Part shown: piece by piece, positions 41,795-50,375 of the stretch
Layout: each line of letters starts with the position of its first letter
Position numbering within the stretch: position 1 is the stretch's first letter
Source: JAGLCY01 sp965363725
Lineage (GTDB): Bacteria > Krumholzibacteriota > Krumholzibacteriia > LZORAL124-64-63
Length of the DNA stretch: 50,742 nt
Assembly (NCBI GenBank): GCA_965363725.1
Contig: CBDTUS010000004.1
Coordinates: 1 to 50,742 of the forward strand
Reading direction: 5' to 3'
The notes under the pieces: generated by a model
Seen by the model: only the letters and a program-made list of their open reading frames with translations
Databases searched by the model: none
Told to the model about the DNA's origin: nothing
Made by a program: the position numbers and the translations under genes

Positions 41795-42946
41795 TCATTC
41801 CTTGCCGGACTTGGCGGCCAGCTCCATGAGTTCGGGGCTGGTCAGTGATTCCATGAAGGCCACGAGATCGTCGATCTGCGTTTCATTGAGAGCCAGGGGC
41901 CGGATGCCCCCGCTGAGAAAGTCGTTGACGGGATTCCCCTCCTCGGTGACGCCGCCGTTGTTGTAGTGAACAACCACGTCGCGCAGGGTCGCAAGGCTCC
42001 CGTCGTGCATGTAGGGCGCCGTAAGAGCGATGTTGCGCAGGGTAGGCGTCTTGAAGGACCCCAGATCGTCAAAACCGCTCGTGACCGCGAAACGGCCCAG
42101 CTCGGAGGTCTTCGGATTGGTGAGAACCGCCACGTCGACTTCGCTTTTCGTGTAATCGGCTTTCACGAACTCGCGGGCCAGATCCGGGACATCCTCCTGG
42201 ATGTCGTTGATCCCCACGCCCACGTTGTGGAAACGATTGTCCGTGAAGATGGCTTGCGTCTGCTCGACCACATGGCAGGAAACGCAGCGTCCCTGGTTGA
42301 CGAAAATTTCGAACCCGCGCTTCTGGGCCTCGGTCAGGGCGTCTTCATCGCCGCCGAAGTACCAGCGGTCGAAGGGAGTGTCGCCGAACACCTGTTCCCG
42401 CTCGAAGGCGGCTATGGCCCGGGTCACTTCCGTCATCGTGATCCCTTCGCCCGACTTTCCGAACACCGCTTCGAACGCCGCGACGTACTCGGGATCGGTG
42501 CGGGCAATGGCGAGAATCGGCTCGTGGTCCTTCAAACCCATTTCCACCGGATTGGTGAATGGATGAAGGGCCTGATCCTCCAGGTCCGGGGAGCGGCCGT
42601 CCCAGAACATGGTCGTCATGTAGACGGAATTCAGGACCGTGGGCGCATTGCGCGTTCCGGTGAGTTTGTTGATTCCCTCCGAAACCTTCAGGGGAGTGTC
42701 CGTGAAGGCTTTTTCCCTTTCATGACAGGTGGCGCAACTTACTTCCCCGGTCGAACTGAATCTCTTGTCGTGAAAGAGTTTGTCTCCGAGGGCGATCTTG
42801 GCAGGTGTCTGGGGATTGTTATCCGGGATGGGTACCGGGGGTAGGCCGAGAGGTAAATCCACGTCCTTTTCAGGAGTTCCCAGAGCTGATGAAATCCCCA
42901 CCAGGATTCCCAAACAAAGGATCCCGGCAAAAAAACAGGTTTTCAT
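41795..42946 (-). CDS. Diheme cytochrome c peroxidase (CcpA/MauG family)
   Basis: An exported diheme enzyme of 383 residues. The signal peptide ends near SSA. Heme 1 binds C71-A-T-C74-H75 and heme 2 C221-V-S-C224-H225. APTVLNSVYMTTMFWDGRSPD is the conserved loop between the hemes, with a Trp. APYMHDGSLATL supplies Met 313, the expected heme-2 ligand of true peroxidases (a Tyr in MauG). It should reduce H2O2 in the periplasm with electrons from a small cytochrome c, which is encoded at the end of the same operon. GAGG lies about 5 nt before the ATG. The gap to the phosphoesterase gene is 13 bp, all used by its ribosome site. Confidence 0.92.
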   Translation of the reverse strand: MKTCFFAGILCLGILVGISSALGTPEKDVDLPLGLPPVPIPDNNPQTPAKIALGDKLFHDKRFSSTGEVSCATCHEREKAFTDTPLKVSEGINKLTGTRNAPTVLNSVYMTTMFWDGRSPDLEDQALHPFTNPVEMGLKDHEPILAIARTDPEYVAAFEAVFGKSGEGITMTEVTRAIAAFEREQVFGDTPFDRWYFGGDEDALTEAQKRGFEIFVNQGRCVSCHVVEQTQAIFTDNRFHNVGVGINDIQEDVPDLAREFVKADYTKSEVDVAVLTNPKTSELGRFAVTSGFDDLGSFKTPTLRNIALTAPYMHDGSLATLRDVVVHYNNGGVTEEGNPVNDFLSGGIRPLALNETQIDDLVAFMESLTSPELMELAAKSGKE

Positions 42947-43270
42947 TCTGTCACCTCACTTTCAAGTTTGAGGGCAAAATAGGAAGGTCGAAAAATTGCC
43001 CCTTTCATGATTGCGGCATGAGCACAAAATACCGAGACACAAACAGGAATCTTTCTTGTTAGGCACTTTCCCACCAGCGGAACCGATTGTCAATAATTAA
43101 TTACCCCGGCTCGCCCGGCCGTATCAGGTAGGGGTCCCCGGGTTCTGTCTACCTACATGTGACAATATAAATTCAATTTGAATTTTTTCCCCTTTGGATT
43201 TGCTTGATGAAGGAACGATCGAAAAATATTTCACCCTTCGGTGTCCTCCCGTCGATTCCGAATCCGTTAA
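42947..43270. promoter_or_regulatory. AT-rich regulatory region upstream of the peroxidase operon
   Basis: No gene is supported in these 324 bp. On the minus strand a perfect -35 TTGACA stands at 43093-43088, but the -10 at normal spacing (GAAAGT) is poor, so an activator-dependent promoter is possible. Further out lies a 17-bp perfect palindrome, listed separately. The A/T content is far above average for the window. Confidence 0.4.
43169..43185. promoter_or_regulatory. 17-bp palindrome, candidate operator
   Basis: AAATTCAA-T-TTGAATTT is a perfect odd-centred palindrome about 223 bp upstream of the peroxidase start. Its size and AT-rich arms fit a dimeric regulator site. No gene for a regulator is adjacent. 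Confidence 0.4.
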
Positions 43271-43438
43271 CACCTGCAAGAGACCCTTTCCATCACCCTA
43301 AACACCACCGACCAGACGGAGGGAACCATCCACGGCAAAGCCATCACGGTGATTGACGGGGAGGAGCATTTCCAGGCCTTCACCCTGCAATTCCGGTCCG
43401 CCCTGGTGGTGCTCGGAGAACCCGTCGGCGGGCTGTAG
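43271..43438 (+). pseudogene. C-terminal remnant of an unidentified gene
   Basis: A plus-strand frame just after an in-frame TAA (43268-43270) runs 55 codons to TAG 43436. It has strong coding character (third positions G or C) with protein-like content (ETLSITLNTTDQTEGTIHG, AFTLQFRSALVVLGEPVGG). It lacks a start codon near its left end, and sequence before the TAA has no coding bias. This fits the 3' end of a decayed gene. The family is not recognised. Confidence 0.4.
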
Positions 43439-43462
43439 AACTCCAGGAAAAGGCAAAAGATG

Positions 43463-43492
43463 GGCCCGGGATTGAATATTTCATCCCGGGCC
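43463..43492. terminator. Stem-loop between remnant and small charged gene
   Basis: GGCCCGGGAT and ATCCCGGGCC pair over 10 bp around a 10-nt loop. No T-run follows. It overlaps the -35 and spacer of the next promoter, so it could serve as an operator as well as a terminator. Confidence 0.4.
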
Positions 43493-43500
43493 ACTACTAT
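43472..43500 (+). promoter_or_regulatory. Promoter of the small charged protein gene
   Basis: TTGAAT (43472-43477), 17-bp spacer, TACTAT (43495-43500), 12 bp before ATG 43513. The leader would be only about 5 nt. Confidence 0.45.
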
Positions 43501-43512
43501 TCCGGGGATCCG

Positions 43513-43809
43513 ATGAATCAACCCCGACGGAAGGCAGGCCCCTTGGCGCGATCCCATTTCTCGTTCGAGAAACGCCGCAAGGAACTCGAGAAGCAGAAGA
43601 AGAAGGAAGCCAAGCGTCTGGCCAAGGCCGAACGCAAGGCCGCCATTGAAGCTGGTGAGGCACCACCCGAGCCCATCGTCAAGTATGATGAATTCGGCAA
43701 CGTCGTCGAAATTATTCAGCCCGTTCGCCCCAAGGCTGATCAAGACCCGGAAACCGATTCCGAGTCCGCAAGCGAAGAAGAGTCCTCCGAAAAACCCGAT
43801 CCCGCCTGA
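43513..43809 (+). CDS. Small highly charged coiled-coil protein, unknown
   Basis: A 98-residue cytoplasmic protein in three parts: a basic N-terminus, a Lys/Glu helix that should form a coiled coil (FEKRRKELEKQKKKEAKRLA, about 18-45), and an acidic tail (about 70-98). KYDEFGNVVEI sits between them. Similar short proteins of unknown function occur in several phyla; binding to RNA or ribosomes is a guess from the charge pattern only. It is convergent with the large phosphoesterase gene, 35 bp apart. The leader is very short (see promoter). Confidence 0.65.
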   Translation: MNQPRRKAGPLARSHFSFEKRRKELEKQKKKEAKRLAKAERKAAIEAGEAPPEPIVKYDEFGNVVEIIQPVRPKADQDPETDSESASEEESSEKPDPA

Positions 43810-43844
43810 GATTCATCACCCAGTGGAAGACGCAGCGGATCGGG

Positions 43845-46583
43845 TCAACGGGTCAAAGTGATCTTGCGCGTCGTTTGCTGGTCATGAATGGCCAACCGCA
43901 CGAAGTAGATCCCCGAAGGCGACTCCCGGCCCCCGCCGTCCCGGCCGTCCCACCTGGCGGTGTGGTTCCCCGCAGGCAAGGTTTCATCCACCAGGACCGC
44001 CACCACTCGTCCCTTCAAATCATAGATGCCCATTTGCGCCGGTCCGCTCCGGGGCAGATAGTAATCCCATTCGGTGGCGGGGTTGAAAGGATTGGGATGG
44101 TTCTGGGCCAGGAACAAACGGCTGGCCAGGCCACCGTCCGGGACATCCGTGACCGAAGGTGACACCGTGACGGTCGGGCTCCCGCCCGCCGGAATATCCA
44201 CCGCCACATGGCAGATGTCGTAGGGCCCCGACTGGTCGATCTGAACGATCTGGCCCCCGGCGGCGGCATAGTTTCCCCCCGCGGCCGGCATCACGAACCG
44301 CAACCGGCCGTGTTCGAATCGCTGGGGCTGGTTGTTGGTGATGGTCGCCGTTACCGTGCCGGCCAGACCAGCGTTCGAAGGTGCGAAGGCCACCCGCAGG
44401 TTTTCCCCCGCGCTGCCCGCCGAAAGTGTGGGTTCCGGATGAAGGGAATTTCCGCTGACCCGAATCAAGCGATACGAACGTTCGCCGTCGCAAACGTTGT
44501 TGGTGGTCAGGTCGAAGGGCGGGCCCTGGCCCTCGCCGCTGTCGCTGTGGATGTGGCCGGAGAGGGCCATCTCCACGCCCAGGCTCCCCAGGTTCAATTG
44601 GCCCTGGAAGTCGCGATGATAGAACAGCACTTCCGCCTCGCTGCCCGCCGCGGCGGCCAGGTCCTGGTCCAGCCAATCCAGCTGACCGGCGATGAAGCTG
44701 TCCGATCCATAGATCTCTTCACGCCACCGGTCGTAGTTGTTGTACGACTCCATCCCCACATAATGGATCGGCCCATAGTCGAAGCTGTAGTTCTGCGTGC
44801 GGGCAGGAGCGCCCACGGGCGGATCATCGAGCCGCAGCCAGCCGAAAAAGCGCCACCAGTCGCGCCGGGCGGTCCCATCGGCAGGAGGGGTGGAAGACCA
44901 ACCCCCGATGTCATGGTTGCCGCTGACCAGGAAAGTCGGGACCTGGAATTCATACAGCTGGCGCTGGGCCCGCGTGTAGGAGCGCCATTCCAGGTAGTCC
45001 TCGAGTTCTCCTTCATTGATGAAATCCCCGGTGATGACCACAAACTCGGGGTTGATCAGATTGATGTCTCCGGTCACCTCCCGCAGATCGACCGTTTCGG
45101 TGCTGTCGGTGGGCGAACCGCCGCTGTCGGAAAACTGATGGTCCGGAAGATGGGTGTCGGTGATGTGAATGAAGTAGTAGCTCTCCTTGAACTGGTCCAG
45201 AACACGAACGGCATCGCGCCGAGTGTCGTCCAGACCCCCATCGGCGGTCACCCTCAGGTCGAACAGGTCGTACAGGGGCACGGCAGGGACCGTCGTTTCC
45301 AAGGTCCACCAACGGGTTCCCGGATTGTAGTTCGCCTGGTCGAGAGGCAGGGGCAAGGTCAGGGCGCCCAGAGACAACTCGGCCTGCCAACCCGTGGTGG
45401 AGGGATCGGCTTCGCATTCGATTTCCAGGGTCTGGCCGGGCAAAAGCAGGGCCGGGATATTCACCAACGGGCGCTGGATCACGGTCAAGGTATCGCCCAT
45501 GGCTTCGCCGCCGCCGCCGGTGACCGGTTCCAGGGAGAAATCGAGACTGTGGCCGCCTCCTTCGAAGACCGTGACCCAGGTTTCCTGCTCCAGATATCCA
45601 GAGGCGCTGGCCCGGACACGCCAATCGCCAGGCGGCAGCTTGGCAAAGGCCTGGCCCGTCGCCTTGACGACCATCTGCAGATGTGGACTGCCCGAACCGT
45701 CGAAGACATCCACCAGGGCGCCCTCCAGGGGGCTGCCGTCGGCCTGACTGAGAACGTTGCAGGTGACAGACCCGGTCGGAACCCCCAGGGCATCGTACAG
45801 GATGGAAACGGCCGCGGCGATCTCGCCGTGGGCTACGGCAAGGTATCGCGTGTAACTGACGGGAAGGACGGGATCCAGGGTCTCGGTGGTCACGTTGAGG
45901 TCCGACCAGTCGCCTCCGTTGGGGCCCCAGCAGTCTCCTGCCGTACCGGCGTAGGCATAACAGACATCGGAGGCGAGGCCCGCCATCCAGGCCTGGACCG
46001 TCGTTCCGAAGACACTGAATCCGTAACCGGGAGCGTACTTGTCACAGGAGCCCCACTGAAAGGCGTCCCCCAGCTCAAAATCAGGCTGAATACCGCCGCC
46101 CCCGGTGACCCAGGTGGTCAAAGCCAGGTGCCGGTCGCCGTCGGCCAGGGAATATTCCGTGACCACGCCCATGGCCGGATTGGTGACATCATGCCCTTCG
46201 GCCCGGATGACGGCCGGCCCGCCGCCGCTGCCGTCGTCGCTGACGGCCAAGGAGGTGTAGATCGCCTGACGTGGCCAGTCATCATCGAAATAGGTGTAGA
46301 GTTCGCCCAGGGCATCGAGGCGCGTTTCCTGAAGGCCCGCGTCGATGACCGTACCGCCGTTTTCGCCGTAGTGTGTGATGTGCCCCAGGGCGCTGATGAT
46401 GATCACGATGTGGTCGTTTTCCAGGATCATATCGCCCAGTTGGCCGTCGGCCTGGGCGCCGGTCAGCAGCTGGCCTGCCGAAGTCACCGGGTAGGCGGAG
46501 GTGGCAGCCGCGACAGGTGAGATCAACAGGAGAATGGCCAGAAGGGACAGGAAACCCAGGGGCAAAAAACGAAGGACGTGCAT
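43845..46583 (-). CDS. Large exported metallophosphoesterase with PNPFNP domain
   Basis: A 912-residue exported protein. The signal peptide (LLAILLLISPVAAA) is followed by a beta-rich region of about 280 residues, a carboxypeptidase-regulatory-like (CarboxypepD_reg) domain (GSVTCNVLSQADGSPLEGAL) and a calcineurin-like phosphoesterase. The latter has D-T-H in HITDTHLPDH, TGDFINEG, the standard GNHD in LVSGNHDIGG, YHRD and GHIH in ALSGHIHSDSG. All metal ligands are present. The C-terminus is the FlgD-like domain starting NHPNPFNPATEW and ending TRKITLTR. It is predicted to act on the surface; the substrate is unknown. ATG 46583 starts the signal peptide directly, although only a weak ribosome site is seen. 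Confidence 0.85.
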   Translation of the reverse strand: MHVLRFLPLGFLSLLAILLLISPVAAATSAYPVTSAGQLLTGAQADGQLGDMILENDHIVIIISALGHITHYGENGGTVIDAGLQETRLDALGELYTYFDDDWPRQAIYTSLAVSDDGSGGGPAVIRAEGHDVTNPAMGVVTEYSLADGDRHLALTTWVTGGGGIQPDFELGDAFQWGSCDKYAPGYGFSVFGTTVQAWMAGLASDVCYAYAGTAGDCWGPNGGDWSDLNVTTETLDPVLPVSYTRYLAVAHGEIAAAVSILYDALGVPTGSVTCNVLSQADGSPLEGALVDVFDGSGSPHLQMVVKATGQAFAKLPPGDWRVRASASGYLEQETWVTVFEGGGHSLDFSLEPVTGGGGEAMGDTLTVIQRPLVNIPALLLPGQTLEIECEADPSTTGWQAELSLGALTLPLPLDQANYNPGTRWWTLETTVPAVPLYDLFDLRVTADGGLDDTRRDAVRVLDQFKESYYFIHITDTHLPDHQFSDSGGSPTDSTETVDLREVTGDINLINPEFVVITGDFINEGELEDYLEWRSYTRAQRQLYEFQVPTFLVSGNHDIGGWSSTPPADGTARRDWWRFFGWLRLDDPPVGAPARTQNYSFDYGPIHYVGMESYNNYDRWREEIYGSDSFIAGQLDWLDQDLAAAAGSEAEVLFYHRDFQGQLNLGSLGVEMALSGHIHSDSGEGQGPPFDLTTNNVCDGERSYRLIRVSGNSLHPEPTLSAGSAGENLRVAFAPSNAGLAGTVTATITNNQPQRFEHGRLRFVMPAAGGNYAAAGGQIVQIDQSGPYDICHVAVDIPAGGSPTVTVSPSVTDVPDGGLASRLFLAQNHPNPFNPATEWDYYLPRSGPAQMGIYDLKGRVVAVLVDETLPAGNHTARWDGRDGGGRESPSGIYFVRLAIHDQQTTRKITLTR

Positions 46584-46639
46584 CAATTGACTCGCTTGGT
46601 AGGGGAGGACGAGTGCCGACACGACGTCGGTCTGAAGTA

Positions 46640-46648
46640 ATTATAACA
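46640..46648 (-). promoter_or_regulatory. Extended -10 promoter of the large phosphoesterase gene
   Basis: On the minus strand TGT-TATAAT (46648-46640) is a perfect extended -10, about 57 nt before the ATG. No good -35 is needed or seen at 17 bp. Confidence 0.5.
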
Positions 46649-46784
46649 CAACAGTAGTGATCCCGGATCAATCCCAGCGTCGGTCCTTTGCCGAGGCGAT
46701 GGATCTTCCTTCCGGATAATCCCCGCCCCTCGGGTTTCTGCCAGACATCAACTTCTATTGGTTCTCCTACCGAAGTCATGAGCG

Positions 46785-46813
46785 TTGACCCTGGTCACTT
46801 GTTATGATAATGT
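46785..46813 (+). promoter_or_regulatory. Possible promoter of the lipoprotein hydrolase gene
   Basis: TTGACC (46785-46790) followed at 15 bp by GATAAT (46806-46811) or at 17 bp by TAATGT (46808-46813). The leader to ATG 46930 would be about 110 nt. The remaining part of the divergent gap (46649-46929) shows no gene. Confidence 0.35.
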
Positions 46814-46929
46814 GCGGTCAATATTGGGAGGGAGTATATATGAGGGTTTTTCATTAATTTCGGGACATTTTGTCGCCGGTAACCTCCATTATTCTGTTCC
46901 TCTCGCTATCTATCTTGAGGGGGAAAATC

Positions 46930-48117
46930 ATGCGTAAAATCCAATTCCTTGCACTCCTACTAATTTTGCTGGCTCTGGCCGGTTGCAGCCGGGAAGAGAA
47001 CAATTCCCAGAACCTGGCCCTTGGCGGCCTGGAAAAAGACGTGGTCCTCGATGGCGCCTTCACCATGGTGGAGGGAGAATTCGGCACCGGGTCCATGTAC
47101 CAGCTCTACTGCCCGGATAACTGGAACGGAGGTCTGGTGGTTTACGCCCATGGCTACGCCTTCCCCAACGAGGATCCTGCCCTTCCCTCCGATATATACG
47201 ACCTGCGCGACGCCCTGCTGGAAATGGGCTACGGCGTGGCCTATTCAAGCTATTCCCAAACCGGTTGGGCGGTTCACGTGGCCATGAACGAGACCCGCCA
47301 GTTGCGGGGCCTGTTTTCCTGGGCATTCAGCCACCCTGACAAGACCTATCTGATGGGTAAATCAATGGGTGGAAACATTTCCGTGGCCCTGGCGGAAAGA
47401 AATCCCAACCTGTATGACGGGGTTGTTCCCATGTGCGGGGTGGTTGGCGGCACCAAGATGGCGGTCAACTACATCTTCAACCTGCGCCTCCTCTTCGATT
47501 ACTTCTACCCGGGAGTCATTCCCGGCAGCGTCACCGACGTGCCGGAGGGACTGGATGCCGGCTACGCCGCCTTTGTTCTGGCCTATGACGCACTGGTTGA
47601 CAATCCCCTGCCGGCTCTCGAAATGGCGGGAATCGATCCGCTCAATATCCAGTACGCCGACGTTCCCGAGCTGATCACGGCCATTGTGACTGGCATCTAC
47701 TTCCAGGTGGGCAGTTTCCACGACTTTCTCGCCCGGACCCACGGCCACGACTTTTTCGACAACTCGGACGTATGGTACTTCGGGTCCAACGACGATGCCG
47801 TCCTCAACGCTGACCTTCCGCGGTTCACCTCCACCCCCGATGCCGAGGCTTTCCTGAGGCATTGGTACGAACCCACGGGGAAGCTCAAGATTCCCGCGGT
47901 GACCATCCACACTACCCGGGATGAGGTAGTGCAGATCTTCCAGGAAGACCGCTACTTCGAGAAGGTGAGCGAGAGAGGTTATGCCGACAATCTGGTTCAG
48001 CACTACATCGATCGTTTTGGTCACTGTGCGTTTAGCCTGGAGGAGATACTGGCCGCTTTCAACGAGATGGTGGCCATGGGGGATTCACAGGAAAGGCGAA
48101 AACCCCGCGATAGGTAA
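46930..48117 (+). CDS. Lipoprotein alpha/beta hydrolase
   Basis: A membrane-anchored hydrolase of 395 residues. The lipobox LAGC gives C19. The alpha/beta fold shows LVVYAHGYAFPN (oxyanion turn), nucleophile elbow G-K-S145-M-G-G, an acid in HTTRDEVV and a base in RFGHCAF. The long lid between (about 165-290) is helical with aromatic residues. Tannase- or prolyl-peptidase-like secreted esterases have this plan, but the substrate cannot be told. AGGGGG lies about 7 nt before ATG 46930; the frame is open to 46870 but those codons precede the lipid signal. The C-terminus is basic and Arg-rich (SQERRKPRDR). Confidence 0.85.
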   Translation: MRKIQFLALLLILLALAGCSREENNSQNLALGGLEKDVVLDGAFTMVEGEFGTGSMYQLYCPDNWNGGLVVYAHGYAFPNEDPALPSDIYDLRDALLEMGYGVAYSSYSQTGWAVHVAMNETRQLRGLFSWAFSHPDKTYLMGKSMGGNISVALAERNPNLYDGVVPMCGVVGGTKMAVNYIFNLRLLFDYFYPGVIPGSVTDVPEGLDAGYAAFVLAYDALVDNPLPALEMAGIDPLNIQYADVPELITAIVTGIYFQVGSFHDFLARTHGHDFFDNSDVWYFGSNDDAVLNADLPRFTSTPDAEAFLRHWYEPTGKLKIPAVTIHTTRDEVVQIFQEDRYFEKVSERGYADNLVQHYIDRFGHCAFSLEEILAAFNEMVAMGDSQERRKPRDR

Positions 48118-48138
48118 ATTTCGATGACCGGTAGAGCG

Positions 48139-48165
48139 AGGGGGGAGCAGTTCTGTTCCCCCCTT
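48139..48165 (+). terminator. G6/C6 hairpin after the lipoprotein hydrolase
   Basis: GGGGGGA (48140-48146) and TTCCCCCC (48156-48163) can pair around a loop of about 10 nt, followed by TTG only. It is a weak terminator candidate, immediately before the next promoter. Confidence 0.4.
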
Positions 48166-48191
48166 GACCTCACCAGGAGTTGACCTAGTAT
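48164..48191 (+). promoter_or_regulatory. Promoter of the AbgT operon
   Basis: TTGACC (48164-48169), 16-bp spacer, TAGTAT (48186-48191). A second TTGACC occurs within the spacer. Leader to ATG 48240 is about 42 nt and carries AAAGGA. Confidence 0.5.
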
Positions 48192-48239
48192 CGGACTGGT
48201 CCCCCTTCAAGCCACCCTCAAAGGAAAGCAGTCTTACCC

Positions 48240-49781
48240 ATGTCGCCAAGCAGCAAGCCTGCTCCGCGCCCTTCCCTGATGACCCGCTTCCTGGGCTCCG
48301 TCGAGAAGGTGGGCAACGCTCTGCCTCATCCCGCCACCCTGTTTGCCATCCTGGCCGGGCTGGTCGTCTTCCTGTCGTGGCTGCTGAGCGAACTGGGGAT
48401 GACGGCGGTGCACCCCAAGGACGGTTCGATCATCGAACCGATCAATCTGGTGTCTCGCCAGGGGCTGCACTGGATTCTTGAGAACACGGTGAAAAACTAC
48501 ACCGGCTTTGCGCCGCTGGGAACAGTGATGGTCGCGCTGCTGGGCATCGGCGTGGCTGAAAAAAGCGGGTTGATGGCCACCACCCTGCGCCTGCTGGTTC
48601 ACTCGGCGCCCCGGCGCCTGCTGACCTTCGTGATCGTCCTGGCCGGCGTGATGTCGAACATGGCCAGCGATGTGGGCTACGTGCTGCTCGTGCCCCTGGG
48701 AGCCATCATTTTCCTGTCGATCGGCAGGCACCCCATCGCCGGTTTGGCCGCTGCCTTCGCGGGCGTCTCGGGCGGGTTCAGCGCCAACCTGCTACTGGGC
48801 ACCATCGACCCCCTGCTGGCCGGCATCACCCAGGAAGCCGCCCGCATCATCGATCCCGAATATACCGTCACGCCGGCCTGCAACTACTACTTCATGGTCG
48901 TCTCCACCTTCGTGATCGCGAGCCTGGGCACCTGGGTCACCGAGAAGATCGTGGTGCCGCGATTGGGCGCCTACCAAGGTCAAACAGATGAAAACGACGA
49001 CCTCCAGCCGCTGACTCCCGCCGAGAAGAAAGGTCTGTGGTGGTCCCTGGCGGTCAACCTGGTGCTGATGGGAATCGTGCTGTGGGGCCTGGTGCCGGCC
49101 GACGGATTTTTGAGGGAAACCGCCACGGGCAGCGTGCTGCATTCCCCGTTCATGCACGGCATCGTGACCTTCATTTTCTTGGGGGGACTCCTGGCCGGAC
49201 TGGCCTATGGCCTGGCGGCGGGCACTTTCAAGAGCGACACGGACGTGGTCGCCGGCATGAGGGAATCCATGGAGACGCTGGGGCTGTTCCTCGTGCTGGT
49301 GTTTTTCGCCGCCCAGTTCGTGGCCTATTTCAAATACACCAACCTGGGGATGATCGTGGCCATCAAGGGCGCGGTGGGATTGAAGGCCTCAGGCCTGGGG
49401 CCCATCCCGCTGATGCTCACTTTCATTTTGCTGTCGGGCGCCCTCAACCTGACCATGGGCAGCGCCTCGGCCAAGTGGGCCTTCATGGCGCCGGTGTTCG
49501 TGCCCATGTTCATGCTGCTGGGCTACACGCCGGAGCTGGTGCAGGGCGTCTACCGAATCGGGGACAGCGCGACCAACATGATCTCGCCGATGATGTCGTT
49601 CTTTGCCTTGATCGTCGCCTTCGTGCAGAAGTATGACAGCAAGGCCGGCATCGGCACCGTGATCGCCACCATGCTGCCCTACACCGTGGCCTTCACCCTG
49701 GGCTGGATGGTGCTGCTGGTGATCTGGTTGCTGCTGGGCCTGCCCCTGGGACCTGGGGCGGGACTTTATCTGGTTGATTGA
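48240..49781 (+). CDS. AbgT-family transporter
   Basis: A polytopic inner-membrane protein of 513 residues with about eleven helices and two hairpins. Family signatures are NALPHPATLFAILAG near the N-terminus, GFAPLGTVMVALLGIGVAEKSG, SNMASDVGYVLLVPLGA, GFSANLLLGTIDPLLAGITQ, LNLTMGSASAKWAFMAPVFVPM and RIGDSATNMISPMMSFFALI. AbgT proteins move p-aminobenzoyl-glutamate or, in MtrF/YdaH-type members, export sulfonamide-like antimetabolites; import and export cannot be told apart here. ATG 48240 has AAAGGA about 10 nt upstream. Two lipoprotein genes follow with gaps of 15 and 0 bp, so all three form one operon. Confidence 0.92.
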   Translation: MSPSSKPAPRPSLMTRFLGSVEKVGNALPHPATLFAILAGLVVFLSWLLSELGMTAVHPKDGSIIEPINLVSRQGLHWILENTVKNYTGFAPLGTVMVALLGIGVAEKSGLMATTLRLLVHSAPRRLLTFVIVLAGVMSNMASDVGYVLLVPLGAIIFLSIGRHPIAGLAAAFAGVSGGFSANLLLGTIDPLLAGITQEAARIIDPEYTVTPACNYYFMVVSTFVIASLGTWVTEKIVVPRLGAYQGQTDENDDLQPLTPAEKKGLWWSLAVNLVLMGIVLWGLVPADGFLRETATGSVLHSPFMHGIVTFIFLGGLLAGLAYGLAAGTFKSDTDVVAGMRESMETLGLFLVLVFFAAQFVAYFKYTNLGMIVAIKGAVGLKASGLGPIPLMLTFILLSGALNLTMGSASAKWAFMAPVFVPMFMLLGYTPELVQGVYRIGDSATNMISPMMSFFALIVAFVQKYDSKAGIGTVIATMLPYTVAFTLGWMVLLVIWLLLGLPLGPGAGLYLVD

Positions 49782-49796
49782 CCGGAAGGAGCCATC

Positions 49797-50375
49797 TTGA
49801 AACGGACGTTCGGGCTTCTCTTGATCCTGGTGGTATTCCTGGCTTGCGATTCGCAGGAAAAGCGGGCCCTCAAGGAGCCCCTCCTTCGGGCGGAGACCTT
49901 CCACTGGTCCATCATCCCGATCGCCTTCCAACCGCCGCCGGTGACCTGGGAACGCCAGAAGCACAATCAGGGCGGCCTGCTGGGGGTCTGGTTCACCCAC
50001 AAGGGGTCGGTCGGAGAGCGCATCTACATCGCCGAGTTGCTCAAGATCGGCAAACGCAGCCTGGAACCGGGCCATCGCTGGGACTTTTCCCTGGACGATG
50101 TCGTCGAAGAAACCCGCTTCACCACCGAGGGGTGGCCGGTCCATTCCGACAGCTTCGTCATCGCGCCGATGGTGGCCGACACGATCGCCGGCCTGCCCGC
50201 CTACCGTCTGGAATTCACCCTGAACCTGCCCGAGAAGACACTGGTCGGCCGCGAATACTACGTCCTCAAGAAGAACCGCCTGTTCGAAGCGGCCTTCCTG
50301 GGCCTGCCGGTGAACCTTCCCCTGTTCGAGCGGGTCGTCGACACGATTTCCTTCCCGCCGCTGGAGGTGCCCTGA
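49797..50375 (+). CDS. Lipoprotein, function unknown (AbgT operon)
   Basis: A 192-residue lipoprotein; lipobox FLAC gives Cys about 17. The mature part begins with a helix, then strands with FQPPPVTWERQ, GLLGVWFTHKGSVGERIYIAEL, VVADTIAGLPAYRLEFTL and YYVLKKNRLFEAAFLG. This looks like a one-domain beta-alpha fold, as in DUF1795/PsbP-like proteins. The start is TTG 49797, with AAGGAG 5 nt upstream; no in-frame ATG with a site exists nearby. It follows the AbgT gene by 15 bp and its stop overlaps the next start (TGATG). A substrate-capture or regulatory role for the transporter is possible but unproven. Confidence 0.72.
   Translation: MKRTFGLLLILVVFLACDSQEKRALKEPLLRAETFHWSIIPIAFQPPPVTWERQKHNQGGLLGVWFTHKGSVGERIYIAELLKIGKRSLEPGHRWDFSLDDVVEETRFTTEGWPVHSDSFVIAPMVADTIAGLPAYRLEFTLNLPEKTLVGREYYVLKKNRLFEAAFLGLPVNLPLFERVVDTISFPPLEVP

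Noticed and set aside
43267..43743. A 158-codon minus-strand frame opposite the small charged protein
   Set aside because: Low-complexity Leu/Phe run is the complement of the Lys/Glu helix codons; no ribosome site.
44208..46520. A 770-codon plus-strand frame opposite the large phosphoesterase gene
   Set aside because: Same reason: rich in Gly/Arg/Val repeats, no ribosome site, and covers a strand whose opposite frame has clear metal-binding motifs and a sorting-type domain.
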